Translations under genes and position numbers: made by a program | Assembly (NCBI GenBank): GCA_947095585.1 | Contig: OX352763.1 | Coordinates: 20,323,462-20,387,461 of the forward strand | DNA: 64,000 nt | Origin: Nephrocerus scutellatus | Lineage: Eukaryota; Arthropoda; Insecta; Diptera; Pipunculidae | Reading direction: 5' to 3' | Part shown: positions 47,656-60,325 of the stretch, piece by piece | Layout of the letters: every line of letters begins with the position of its first letter | Position numbering within the stretch: the first letter of the stretch is position 1 | The notes under the pieces: generated by a model | What the model saw: only the letters and a program-made list of their open reading frames with translations | Databases searched by the model: none | What the model was told of the DNA's origin: nothing

Positions 47656-50424
47656 CTGCAAGTAGATGAACAAGAAAAACGATCAATAAACAATAAATAA
47701 ATCAAAATCAATTTAAGAAAAGAATAATTAGAATTAATAGTTTAGTTAATATGTAGCATAGCTTGGAATAAAGCGATTAAGGTTTAGGTTTGAGGAGTTC
47801 TTTAAAAGTTTGGTCTGAAATTTTCTTAACAAAAAAAAAGAAATCCCTTAGAATTTGGCAACTTTAGATCTTCTCACAACCACAATTTCACTTGGCTTTG
47901 TCATTCATAGAATTACCACTCCAGACGGAAAGAGTATGTCTCACCTAAGGCTACACCTCCCTGAAAATGGCGTAAAGTATTATGAATGTGTTCCCTACAC
48001 ATACAACTGAGTGCCTACGTTGTATGTCGCGCGGGCGGATTGTGCTGCGTTGTGATCAAAATCGATCACGATTCAGTTCAATGATCACCACTCTGGGTTT
48101 GTTGTCATCGTCATCGTCGTCGCCGTCGTTATATCACCGACTCGAGAATGTGTCATAGGTCGAATACGCTACGCTTGGCATCGTCGTGGAGTTCATGCAA
48201 TTGACTATTTTCTGTATGCAGTGGATCGCGCAACATACATACAACACATCTGATGCAATCGCGCGATATGATATAAGAAGGCTGAGACTCCTTATTATCC
48301 GATTTTTCTATCTCGCGCTCATCAACATCGCATGTGCAGGTCACATCTAAATACCAAAATATCGCTTAATATGGTCAAATAACTGATCAGTTTGCTCGAT
48401 CTTTATTAGTTTCCATGGCACAAATTGAATTTCATCCCAAGATGCAAATAAAACAAAGCATTTTTTTTGCTGATCGTATGCCATAAACTATTGTTCGGTC
48501 CTTGCCTGACTATGGCCCAAAAGACAAAAGCTAAATGAAAATATCAAATGGTATACGATGGAGTAAGCTAAGAGATGAAGATATAAGAAAGATAAACGAT
48601 GGCAGTTATTGCAGTCGATCGAGTTCCAATTTTTTTTTAGGTAGGTACTGCACACCGATCGCTAATCTAAGGATCAACGAGTGAAGGAGATTAGGTCGAT
48701 TAGATAACTAACTGCTTATCGTGCATAATATGAGCTAACTGGATGAAAATAACTCAGTTGCTCCAGTGAACAGAGGGATTATTTATGTTAAGTGGTTTTT
48801 GCGACTTTTCTGCGGCGACCGTCAATCATTAGCATCGATTTGGGTTTCGGAATAGACGCGGCATGGTGACTCTTGCACAAACTGTGCCCAAATGGATTAT
48901 CTAATATCTGAGTTTGTGGCGATCGAGTGATTGAGATTGAAAGAGGTTAAGTAAGACGAAGAGCATTCATACTAAACTTTGTCCTCATCATTAAAAAATT
49001 CACAAAACACACCATGTAGGTTGTAGCTGTTTTTTTTTGTAAAATTTTGAACGAAAAAGTTTGCAATCTACGAAAACTTTATGAGCAGCTCCTGAACCAG
49101 TTACTTATTTATTTAGTTTTTAGTTTAGGCGTTTGTACTCTGCACCGAGTCAATTATACTTCAGCGTTGCGGCCGGGCATATGGTACAATGCGACAGATC
49201 GGCAACTGTAACTTGTTCAGCAATTTTCAATTCTAGAAGAAAGTAATGCAGAAACTTTAATAAAATTCGTAAATAGTGTACCAGTGGGAGGAAGAGAAGG
49301 CCAAACAAATATATCCTTTTTCCGCTTCGTACTCTTATTTCCTGACTGTTTAGAAGAACCACCTTGTGCAGTGTTGCATAAAATATGGCTCTGACTTTGG
49401 CGGCGGCAAACACAGTCAAGTGCGATTATGTACATGTATGTATATGCGAGTGTGTGTGACTTTTTTAAACCTCTGTTTGTTTGGGAAAAATACGCGCTGC
49501 AGCCGACATTATCCTTCGTTACACGTTTCCACATTATCCTCTTTACTTAAGTACGTTGTGAGGAGTATAAATAACTGAACAGCAGGAGTACCTTTACCAG
49601 GAGCAAAGTCAGATATGATTTATGCATGGAATGCATGCACTTTGCCGACGCATATGTATGAGCATAAGCATAATGAAAGCAAAGACTTTTATTCGACTTG
49701 ACTTGTTAGTTGCATACGCAAGTATTTATGTGCAAGTGTGCGCAGTGCCATCTTATTTTTGATGTTGTCAAAGTTTGCTAATGCAAATGCGATAAAATGG
49801 CAGAAGTTTTGAAAGGCAACAGAAAATGCACTGCACAATACCAAAGCGAAAGTGAAGTCTTCATTGGCCCGAAATAGGATGAACAATTTTTTTTTCAAGT
49901 AATACAAAATCAAAAGCAAAACAGCGACGCCTTTTAATAATAAGGTGATATCAGAGTTAAAAGGTTTTAAAACTTTTCAGTATTATTTGCACATTGTAAT
50001 CACTAGACATGAAAGTTTTATTACCAATTAACATCAGAACATCTTCAAGTGCACTCTTTAGCTGTTCTATTTTAAATTATTAATTAATCCATTGACGGTT
50101 ACCATAATTTCTCATGACTTCATAAAACATGAATGGATTAAGTTTGAGCGAGCAAGTTGAAAGAATCGAATAAAGAACAAATATTTATCAGTTAACACAA
50201 AGATAAGGAGACTGTGTCAAAGTTATTAGTGGATGTCGGTCTTAACAGAAACATTATAGCGAATTGTCTCTGTGTGGTTAAGTTGACCACGAGTTTCTCA
50301 AAAAGATGCTCACTCTTGGAGACTTCTGAATCTTACAGACCAGGGACATAATCACTTTCATTTAGGAGTACCACCATACCATACCATGGTTTAAAAAAAC
50401 ACCTGCGATACAATAGATTATAGA

Positions 50425-51274
50425 TGCCACGAATATTCGGCCTGTTATTTTAATATTCGATATTCAGCCGAATAGCACCCAATATTCAGCCGAATACCGA
50501 ATATCAATTCATGAACAAAAAACGCATAAGTAACTCGAAAATATATCCATTATATTCATAAAAATTGTTATTTTAATACTTCAACCTACTTCTATCAACG
50601 GTAAATAGTGGTTAATGAAAATAACTTTTTCAGCATTTGTTTGGTAGCAAACGATTGCGCTTCTTCTCATAAATAACGCCAGATTCCAAAAACAGCCTCT
50701 CACTATATTCACTAGTGCCAGGAGTCACGATAAATAAATCTTAGCGAATGTTGTCTGACTTGGATACTATTTCGCGCCTTTGCTCTGACCACCACTTGTA
50801 AGGGACCGCCGTCCGATCTTGGCGAACAGTTTTTAAATAAAAGTCAATTTCATTTTGAATGAATTTTGCGCATTTTTCCACATCCTCATTATATTGGAGA
50901 TTGACTGTAGCGACTAAGTCAAAACATTCCCAGAAACTGTCCTGTATTTCATTGGTCTTTCTCTGTTTCTTTTTTTTACGAACCCCTCCCCCCTCATCAA
51001 AACTAATTTTCAGGGATTCTAAAATAATTTTTTGTCGTACTCTTTCCGTTTGAACTCCTGTTCTAATAATCGCTGCATTAAGTAAATTGTAGAATTCCAG
51101 CGTGTACATACATCTTGTACTAGTTACTAGAGTAACAAATCGCCTCACAGCAGCTACCATATGTGGTATTTCTGTTTGAGATTTTAACGATTCTCCGATA
51201 GCTCGTTCCAGTGAATGAATGAAACACCTGCCAGAATCATACTTTACGTCTCGTACCTCTACTGTCATGGACAA
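50425..51274 (-). mobile_element. hAT transposase pseudogene with subterminal repeats
   Basis: The minus strand 51274-50741 is an open frame of 177 codons with CFIHSLERAIGESLKS (the C..H.L motif of BED-type hAT transposases), KFIQNEIDFYLKTVRQDR and YKWWSEQRREI. After one in-frame TAA, the same frame continues near 50735-50630 with TPGTSEYSERLFLESGVIY and EKKRNRLLPNK, the hAT C-terminal dimerisation signature. The N-terminal BED finger and the first catalytic part are missing. Beyond the coding end, 50430-50504 has repeated ATATTCAGCCGAATA words (50460-50474 and 50482-50496) and CGAATATTCGG (50430-50440), likely subterminal transposase-binding sequence. The transposon's right end was not found. 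Confidence 0.85.
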
Positions 51275-51588
51275 GTATATAAGTCGTCGGCATGCGCAAC
51301 TTCAGGCAACGAAGTACATAGTTAATTACAGCAAGTAAAGGGTGTTTATAAAGAACTTACTAAAGCGTTTACTGTCAAATGAGTTGTCATACTGCGCTTC
51401 CTCTCTGACATTTACTATCAATATACTTTGGCAAATCATTATCGATAGACTCACGATGGAATAACGCAGGAGTTCGTGTTACAGTCAAAAGAGATCGTTA
51501 CTGGACTATGATCAATATTTTTTGTTTGAAAATATGGAAGACATTGATCCGGGCGAGATGTGGGTTCAAAAGCAAAAATTATTGAATA

Positions 51589-51647
51589 TAATTTACTATC
51601 TGAAATTATATTCATAATTTACTATCTGAAATTATATTCAGATAGTA
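51589..51647. repeat. 26-bp tandem duplication with palindrome
   Basis: Two perfect 26-bp units (51589-51614 and 51615-51640). The second unit continues into an 11-bp inverted repeat, TACTATCTGAA (51620-51630) and TTCAGATAGTA (51637-51647), around ATTATA. It lies directly before SINE fragment E. Confidence 0.9.
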
Positions 51648-51653
51648 TATTTT

Positions 51654-51750
51654 CTTGTCATGGATAGCTTCTCATTTCGTCTTTCGGATATGGCATTGAA
51701 CTGTATGGACCACAACGGTCTGACGCGCGAATATTTTTATTATTATTTGT
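51654..51750 (+). mobile_element. tRNA-derived SINE, fragment E (internally deleted)
   Basis: Plus orientation: CTTGTCATGGATAGCTTCTC, TTTCGGATATGGCATTGAAC, then a jump straight to GACCACAACGGTCTGACGCG and an ATT tail. The middle body (GGTCCC to GGCCTTG of copy C) is missing, as is the tRNA-like head. Confidence 0.75.
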
Positions 51751-52260
51751 ATTGCCAGAATATACTGGAAAATGTTAAAATTAATGTCATATTTAAGAAG
51801 AGACCTTAAAAACACCACTAATCAAGTCCAAAAAGTGTAATACTACTTCATATAGCGGTTGATTATTTCTGAAGCATTCACTTGTTATAATCATGAATTA
51901 ACCCTTAACCAGTATACCTCAATAGCAAACAACTAATAAACTTCACTTTACATCTCATTCAAGCCGTGTTCATATATTAAAAGCAAAGCATAGAAGCAGT
52001 TTTTAGTGAAAATCTGAAGGAAAAAAAAGCAGCATGAAAAGAATTTGGAAGGCATTAGTTTCTGAAAGAGGCTCCCTTCAAAACTTAGCTAAGAACTAAA
52101 ACAGTTCTTTGGCACATACATAACTAACATAAGAACGAAAAAACGAAACTAAAAAAACCCGATAATGTTAATGTAATGCATATAAAAATTATATTTGAAT
52201 TGATAGATTGATTCACTGAGTAATTGATTGATTGATTGAATGATAGAATTCTTCACTCAC

Positions 52261-52317
52261 CAGAAAACTGAACGCTTCTGGGATATAACTATTGATATTA
52301 GGTGGCGTGATGCACAT
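52261..52317 (-). CDS. Transmembrane protein gene, 57-nt microexon
   Basis: Bounded by an acceptor AG at 52319-52318 and a donor GTGAGT at 52260-52255. It is phase 0 with 19 codons reading MCITPPNINSYIPEAFSFL. It contributes one ectodomain Cys. The reading frame links both neighbours without shift and both splice sites are good, which makes it convincing despite its size. Confidence 0.8.
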
Positions 52318-55300
52318 CTGTAACGTAAAAAAAGAGAAAGAGAAAGTTTTGGTTTCGTTTTGTTTCTTATTTTTCTCTTGATCAAAATTCACAGAAAAAT
52401 GAAAAAAGGAAAAATTAAAGAAGAAATAGAACGAACATCGAAAGGGACAACAAAAAAAAATGTCATTTTAATTCACTGATCTGATGGAAAGACTTTGTTA
52501 ATTATTACTATATATCCAATGTAATGTTGACATTCAACAAGTGTACAATTTTAGGTGAGTGTGCGTGTATTCCTGTGTGTAAGTGTATCTATGTGCAGTG
52601 CTCTCTGATTAAGTTATTGATTATATAATAACAAAAAATCTCATGCGAATTGAACCCCTCTCCATGGACTTTTCGGTAATTTATTGTTGAACTTTGAATA
52701 AATTCTCAAACTCGACGTGAGTTGTGATTTGTTTGTTTGTGGTTGTAGCTGTTGTAGTCTTAATAATTTGACCGACCGACCGATCGACCGAAACATGTTT
52801 ACAGCTTTTGCATAAATTATTAATTTTTAATTTACTTAACTATATTATATCTAAACAGCGTGTCATTGTCATCTCTATCATTGTTTCAGATAACAATCTG
52901 AGATATTTTGTTCGTATGCTAATTTCGAGTTTGATCACTACTCTTTTAGGCCTTAATCAACACTTTTTTTTTAGCCTTTTTTCTATGTTTTATGTAAATT
53001 GGGCTGCAGCCAATTAAAAAGCTTGATATGATTATATGTTAACGATTATTACACATTCAAATGTCTAATTAACAAGGCGGGAAACGTGCATTAATGAATT
53101 TGTGTAAGGAAATTTACACGATGGGGAATTTTTCTATAATAAAAATACAAACTAAGGATATTACTAAATAATAATAAAATCAAAATGCCATTAACCAAAT
53201 AGGAGATCGTTCTTGTTGTAGATCGAGCAAGCAAACAGGCAAAATACCATCGAACTTCCACCGCAACGTCGTGCACGATCGTTAAAGTATATTGTAAATT
53301 ATTTGATTTTAAACGAATTTAATCAAAATATAAAATAAAATACCAATAAAAAAAACAACAACAAACAAACAAGATTGTTTAAATAAATAATGATTACTTT
53401 TTCCAATTTCCTCTTTCGGTTTGGGGCAATGTGAGCCGACATTTGCTCATATGAGCAGCAACAAGAAGCGCGCGAGATCACCTTGATCGAGTTTGTTTGT
53501 TAATCGTGCATTCTGCATTTCTCTCCCCCTTCCGACTGTTGGTCATTTTGATTGGGATCTTTTGCGGATGCCGGTGCCGCGGTGAGATACATTTTTATTT
53601 GCCCATCGGACCAGGATGGAAGTTTCCCCACCAGCTTCGCAGCTGTATGTTAGTGCTGCACCGACGACACACTCAATAATCGTAAAAAAGTCCAATTTAT
53701 TACTCGAAATTGATTGTTTTGGCTTGTAACCGAGTTGTGTGGAGTGGATAGGTGAAGGTGGATATGTACATGTTTGTTGTTTGAATATACATATACTACA
53801 TATGCTCCTTCATCACACAAAAATCATCATTATCATCATCAAACTGGCGATCTTGTCGTCGTCGTCGTCGATCGATGACATAAATTAGATACCGGTAAGT
53901 CAGGTTCGTTTAAAATTTTATTTGTTTTATTGTCGTTATCGTGTCGGGTGTTTTTATTTTGTTTTTTTAATTTGGGTTACGAGCATTTTAATGTCACACC
54001 ACTGTCACTTGAAATCGGAACTGAGTTTTTCTCTTATCATATATCCACACTGTCTTCGGATATAATTTGTACAATAAATCACTTTTTTAATGAGATTTGA
54101 ATCTTGAATTTTCGGTGTTTTATGTGCAGTCGTAAAATTTCGATGTTATCGTTCGTAAATGTCTGGAAGATCCTTGCGATCGAATAACTTTTCTATTTTA
54201 TGATTCAAGTAAATGCTGACCAACTTTAAGAGCGGCGGCAAAAAAGTACATTTTCCAGAGAAATCTCAAGTTACTCCCAGTTCATTTACAAAAAAAGGAC
54301 AACCTTGCTTATCTTTTGAAATGTGCCATCATCATCATTATTACCATCTCACCATATTATTGCCAAACCGAATGTCCTATTCAATTATTTCACTGTCAAG
54401 AAACAATTCACATGTGAATGAATGAGAGGATGGGATCGAAGACAAGAACAATAAAAAACTTGGGATATCTACACGTACATAATAATGGAAACCAATGACA
54501 AAAAACTGAATCAGCGAAAAAGAAAGGAAAGCAACAAAAAATGGTGTAATAGAAAAGGACATCATAGATAGAAAAAATCACTTACTCCACACTCCCTCAC
54601 AAGACTCTATTCGGGTGTCAAATATCATCTGGCATTTGTGACAATCTTTCAATTTGTCACTTTAAGTGGTCACACATTTGATGAACATGCGGTGATGGCG
54701 GTAATGACAATGACGAGACGATCACTCAGCACACACGGGTAGGTATCAAGACCTATTCCAACAAGATACTATTTGACATCATGATGTTAGAAGAAATGTA
54801 CGAACGAACGAAGAACCTTCCTTCGACAAACTCCATTTGAAATATTATTTCATCATGCGTGGTCTAGTAATGGCGTCTCTCTTATAATGGAAATATTCAT
54901 TTGGTAATTTTGAAAATTAATTCACTGATTTCTGGCGTAGATGAAGGATTCTTTGACATATGGTGGCAGTGATGGTATTCCCCCTGGGATTGATTTTCAA
55001 TGGGATGCCTGATGATGATACTTTAAATATCTTCCAGATGCAGTTGAGGCATTTGTGAGGATATGGAGTGACATATCAGTTCTATAAACTGAATTTATCC
55101 TTTTAGAAGAATCCCCCCTGCTTTTATCGATCATCAAATAAATATAAATCAAAAAAAAAGATGAAGGTCTTCTGATGCAATTGTTATTGCATCAAAAATA
55201 AGGTCTCTTGGTGGCCGCATGAACAGAGATTTACTCCGTAATTTTCGATCAACTGATGGCATCATGCAATGGCAAATGGCCATCCCCCCTTTAATCAAAG

Positions 55301-56229
55301 TAATTAAGAGAAGTAAAATCCCAACCGTACACCCATCTTCTCGTCACAATCAGTTGATGTTTATTATTTCGAAATTCCATATGAAGAATCGTGCTTAAGA
55401 ATCAGAGCAGCGGCGATAGCTACTGTGGTTTCTTTTTCGTTTTTGTTCTACACCATGAGAACGGGATCAATAAATATGTCGAATAAATGACAAGCAAGCC
55501 CAACTGATCGTTACAGCTATCTTGAGCAAACAGCTCACCATCAGCCCCTTGATATGATGTTTATTTTCGTTTCAGAATCCCAAGTGGCTCATTACTCTCG
55601 TACACGTTCTCGATCCGATCTATGTGGCTTCGTTTAGACATTATTATTATGATTTGTGCGTAATATTTGTCGTTGTTGGTGGTGGGAGGACGATGCGGCA
55701 TGTTCCACATCACTATCACCGAACTAATTAGATTTTAAAATGTTCGCGATCATTCTCACAAACTCTCCTTTAATAAGCCTGAGAAATTGATGCTTAAGAG
55801 GTCTATTTAAGGGTTTTTTTGTTTTGTTTTGTTTGTAACGCTCCCCCTTCTCGATCGATAGTACGAACGATCGATCGTTTTGTTCTGTCTGTCAGCACAT
55901 TACTCGCAGCTGATCTTGTATTAATTTTCTTTCGAGATTTTTATTTGCTTTTCGATTGTTGGTATTACACTGTGCGTGTTTGGGTTGCGTTTAGTGCATG
56001 CGAGGAGCTGTGTATGCTTATATCTCGAGATGAGACGAAATCTTTCAAAACAAACCACCGAATCCAATCGATTAAGTGTGAAAAACTAAAGCTAATTTCT
56101 TTGTTGATAGATCTGCATGCTAGATATTTACCGTAGCGAAAGTGGAACAACATATGCATCTGTATCGGTAAAAGCATTTAATTAGTGTACAAATAACCCA
56201 TACTGTGTCCTAATTTCGGAAATTTCGAT

Positions 56230-57240
56230 TGATGTAAATACGGAGATGAAACAACCTAAATATTGTTCCCTTTTACAACAGAGAAACTTCCTCAGGTTAA
56301 TTAAAGAATTTATTTCAGGATGTTGGCATAGTTTTGTTAAAAGTAAATGTAAAAAAACCGCTTCGTATTGATGCAAGATTACAGAGCTTGGTAAAGCATT
56401 CACATTCGTGTTGTACGACTTAAGAAAGCACCTATAAACTTAATATAGAGGGCCCGAATGCATTTGGCTATTCCTCTTGAGCAAGGTTGACAGAAAAACC
56501 GGCAAAACAGTGACAAACAGGAGACATATTCCTGGGATGTTCGAGCGAATCAATTGTTCTTTCAATATTTTTGTCAAATATAAGTTTTATCACGCGATTC
56601 TGTAGTCAATCAAGCAGATTCAAATCGGTCTTAGGTGCACCTGACCAAACATGACAGTTATACTCAAGTTTGGGGCGAATGAATGCCTTGTAAATAGTAG
56701 CCAGATCAGAGTGAGTGAAATATTTCTTGCGACCTGTTTGTAAGCCAAGGAACTTCGCAGCATTTTTGGCGACGTTGAATTTGTGGTCATTCCTACGAAG
56801 CTGGTCGTTGAAGCTCATACCAAGAATTGCTAGTTCTGAAGTTTCCTCGATTAATGGATACTGATTTGTATTTCGCTTCAACGACAGAAGACAGCATTGG
56901 GTTTTGAAAGCGTTAACTTCGACTATATTGTGTTATTCGCAATTTGCTCTGCTGTCGAGCTTAACATTCGATGTTGCTCTAGTCCCACTTCCGAGGAGAA
57001 GGGATGTCAACATGGGAACATATAAGAGAAGCTAAGAGTACTGTCGTTAGCTGAGGAATGTATTGGATTAGATGTTGCTGACAGAAGTTCGTTAAGGAAG
57101 AGTGACAAAAAAAAACACAGCCCTGAGGGATACCTACATTTATGCGGTGAATATCAGACTTAAAACCGTCGAACACAACTTCGATTGAACGATTTTAAAG
57201 ATAGCTTCTAATCCATTGAAGCTGAATATCATTCACATCA
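56230..57240 (-). mobile_element. LINE RT remnant, CR1/Jockey-like (family L2, copy 2)
   Basis: Minus strand, right to left: LQWIRSYL, stop, NRSIEVVFDGFKSDIHRIN and VGIPQGC near 57225-57130; an ADD-less damaged palm; an open frame at 56881-56606 with LAILGMSFNDQLR, FNVAKNAAKFLGLQ, KKYFTHSDLATIYKAFIRPK and EYNCHVWSGAPK, the thumb; then LLDXLQNRVIKLIFDK near 56612-56560; and a degenerate 3' part down to about 56230. It shares the IRSYL, VV.DVFKS and RQG/PQG order with the plus-strand copy at 31140-32535. It sits in the same sense as the host gene. Confidence 0.85.
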
Positions 57241-57934
57241 CAATGTTCAATGTTCAATGTTCAATAACACGTCGATCACACATCAAACATATGTGAGAAA
57301 GGGATTGATTTACTAATTGAAAATATTAATCGCTCACTTATGCACCCATCCAAGCAAATTTGTGATTCTCGAACTTTGAAATATCATCACGATGCTATTT
57401 GTATGAAAATGATGCTCAAACTTTTGACAAAAACATAAACCACAATGGCTGGAACTCTTTCAATGTTTAAGAAATAATTTCGTTGTAAGACAATTGGCGT
57501 TAAAATAAAGAGCACAAACTATTTATTCGTATAACTTGTCACATATAATACCAAAGCCTGGTTTGACACCAAATAAGGAAAGGTTAAGTTTTCTCTCGTA
57601 CACTTAGATTGAAATTGAATCTAGCTCTATGTGTTGGTTTTGCCATTCGGTTGAAATAGGAACCGATTCAATTTTGAAGTGTCTATAACTGGCAATATTG
57701 AAGAATGGGGTTGAAAAAGCAAACAGCATCGACAGTAACCACATAGAACGGTTATTGTATTCCACTTTAAAAACAACAAACAGCTATTACGAACCGAAAA
57801 AGTTAAAAAAAATTGCCTCGTAAGCTTTTATGGATCCGCACAATGTACATATTCGTAGAACCGCCTTTTCTATGTATGTATGACTTTCATTATCTTTTTA
57901 GGTCAATCCACTACTCTCTTAAGTAACGCGCTAT

Positions 57935-57965
57935 AATATGGATAAGGCATTAAATTATAAGTTTG
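57935..57965 (+). repeat. Possible SINE body trace F
   Basis: TATGGATAAGGCATTAAATTATAAG resembles the GGATACGGCATTAAATTGTAGG body word of the SINE family; the quoted stretch is approximate and short, so it may be chance. Confidence 0.3.
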
Positions 57966-60230
57966 ATGGAAGAATTCCTATCTTCTACACCAATCAGTAT
58001 TGATATTGAAAACATATTGTTATGGCATGTGGGTTACCATAATTTGACAATAAAAACTGAGTGAAAAAAAAATTAATCGCCAATCTTGTAAACAGTTTTC
58101 CAGTCATTGTTGAGTACTTGCGAATTAGGTATTAGGAATTTTGTACTCCAAAGTCTTCTGAGGTTTCTTTTTCTAAATTGAAGCATTTTCTAGCAACACT
58201 ACTCAGCGTAAATATTGGTATCCTTTCCATTGGTGTATGGAGTTAACAATAAAAAATTTTAGGCACGTTTTTCTCAGTCAAATTTTTGAATTATTTTTCC
58301 TTTCCCTTTTTCTAATTAAAATTTTTAATATTAAAATCACATAAATCCTTTATAGTCTCAAAAGAAAATCACTTCGAAAATCATATAACAGGGATGATCC
58401 ATGGAAAGCAAATGATGTTACTTAATGTAAAACCGCACAATTACTTTTTGACCAAATTTGGTTTATTCATAACCTGTTCTTTACTCAATTGCTTCTCGGT
58501 CACGTACTATCTCGCATCTGGCATTTGTATATTCTCCAAACTGAGGAAAATGTAGCAACAGAAGTTTTACCAATATATACTCGTATCTACCTATGGAACC
58601 TTAAATGAAAAGATCATCTAGCTGAGATATAAGTAAGATGTGCATCTGTTCCACGAAATTCACTTGTTTCGATAAATCAGCTACATTATTAGACCCTTGT
58701 CGCAATGGGACCGACCAAATGTCACCTTGTGCGTACTTAGGTATATCTCGTCCTAACGATGATGCCTCCTGCATGTGACACGTATCTCCTTCTTCGATTA
58801 AAATGCTCAAATCGAAATCGAATTATCCCTCCAAGGGATGAGTTTGTTAAATCCCTGCCCTATAGTTTTTGTTTCCTTCATCTATAATCTTTCGTTGTTC
58901 GATTTAATTTTATGTTCAATAAAATTCTGAAAACTCAGTCGGTCGATTGTATCAGTTTGTGTGACTACTACGTTGTTGTTGTCATTTACTCTGTGAAAAA
59001 GTAAATCCTTGTGCCCTGGTACGGTGTCAGGCACTGTATTTGTAAGTAACTTGATATTTTTCCACACAAATTCCAATTGGGAAATGTGTGAGATTTATAA
59101 TGATTTGCTATAAGGATAACGTTTTTTTTTCCCCCGTTGTTGTTGCTCTCTACGAACTTTCGTGTGTCTTTCCTTCTTTTTGGTGTAATTTGTATTGTGT
59201 AATGGTCATTTGGACGCACACACAAACTAAAAACATGCTATCCATCGATAGTAGCCGAGCTCCGGGAGATATAAAATTCGTTGGGTTTTTCTGTATTTTT
59301 TTCCCAGTTTCTTGTTTGAGATTTTGTTTTACTTTGCTGTTGTTGTTGGTTTTAATGTAATAAAAATGTCCCAGAGTTCAATTCCACCAACCCAATTGAT
59401 CTCAGCAGAGCACTGACTACTGAGTATGTATAATGGACGGACGAAGATTCAACCCAAACGATGCCATATGACATAAACTCACTTCGCTTTACGTATGTGT
59501 AAGTGTTGTGTCGTCGGTGGTTGGTTGTGTGCAATCTGACCGACGACATCCTTTGAGGAATTTTAGTATTTTCCCTTTAGGAATTAGATAAAGAATGGGG
59601 GAGGATGATTCCGTTTAACACAAACTGTTGTTGGTTTTTCCTATCCTGTTTTTGTCCTCAACGTTTGACGGTACAGAATGACACTACGTTGTTCTATATA
59701 TAAGTGTCCTGGGGATTAAAGGATGAATGTATGTTGTTCGGATTCCTCTCTTCATGTGTATGAGCGAGAGTATGTATAAGCCTGTGAATGTGTCTAGTGA
59801 CTCGAAAAGAAATCAGCAGCAGGCAGCCAACAGTCAGCGACCGACCAAACCAAACTGCATTAACGCTAATAATTTAAAAAGATCTCATCCAAGGACTAAT
59901 TAGGAATAGTCCTTAATGGTTTAAGGTTACATTCAGATTATATAAAAAGATTGAAGGATCGACTAAGCCATTGATCCGTAGTTGTTACATTTCGAAATAT
60001 AAACTAAAAAGATCGTTATTGAATCTGCATTGCTCTTTAATTGCTTTGAACAGTTTCGGCTTTAAAATTTCTCCTCCAAGGATGCCAACACCATTGCTCT
60101 ACGGCTACGCAATCTGCACGACACGATGAAAGATTTCTCTGTGAACCGATAAATCAACCCTTGTTCGTCGCCTGCTTGCAGGAAAAGGAGCATGGACCTT
60201 TAGTGAACGTTGCTCCTGATGAAGATTTTT

Positions 60231-60325
60231 TATGTGAACACAGGAATACTATGTGAGCACAGGAATACCATGTGAAAACAGGAATACCATATGAAAGCAG
60301 GAATACTATGGGAAAAAATACAGAA
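60231..60325. repeat. 19-bp minisatellite
   Basis: Four successive 19-bp units (60231, 60250, 60269 and 60288) of the form TATGTGAACACAGGAATAC with one to four differences each, followed by a decayed fifth. Confidence 0.9.

Larger units (their letters stand above)
47656..52260 (-). other. Intron 2 of the membrane-protein gene
   Basis: The donor GTGAGT (52260-52255) and acceptor at 47657-47656 are read directly. It is about 4.6 kb long. It carries a hAT pseudogene, a tandem duplication with palindrome and a SINE fragment, all listed separately, plus CGT-rich simple sequence near 48106-48130. Confidence 0.8.
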
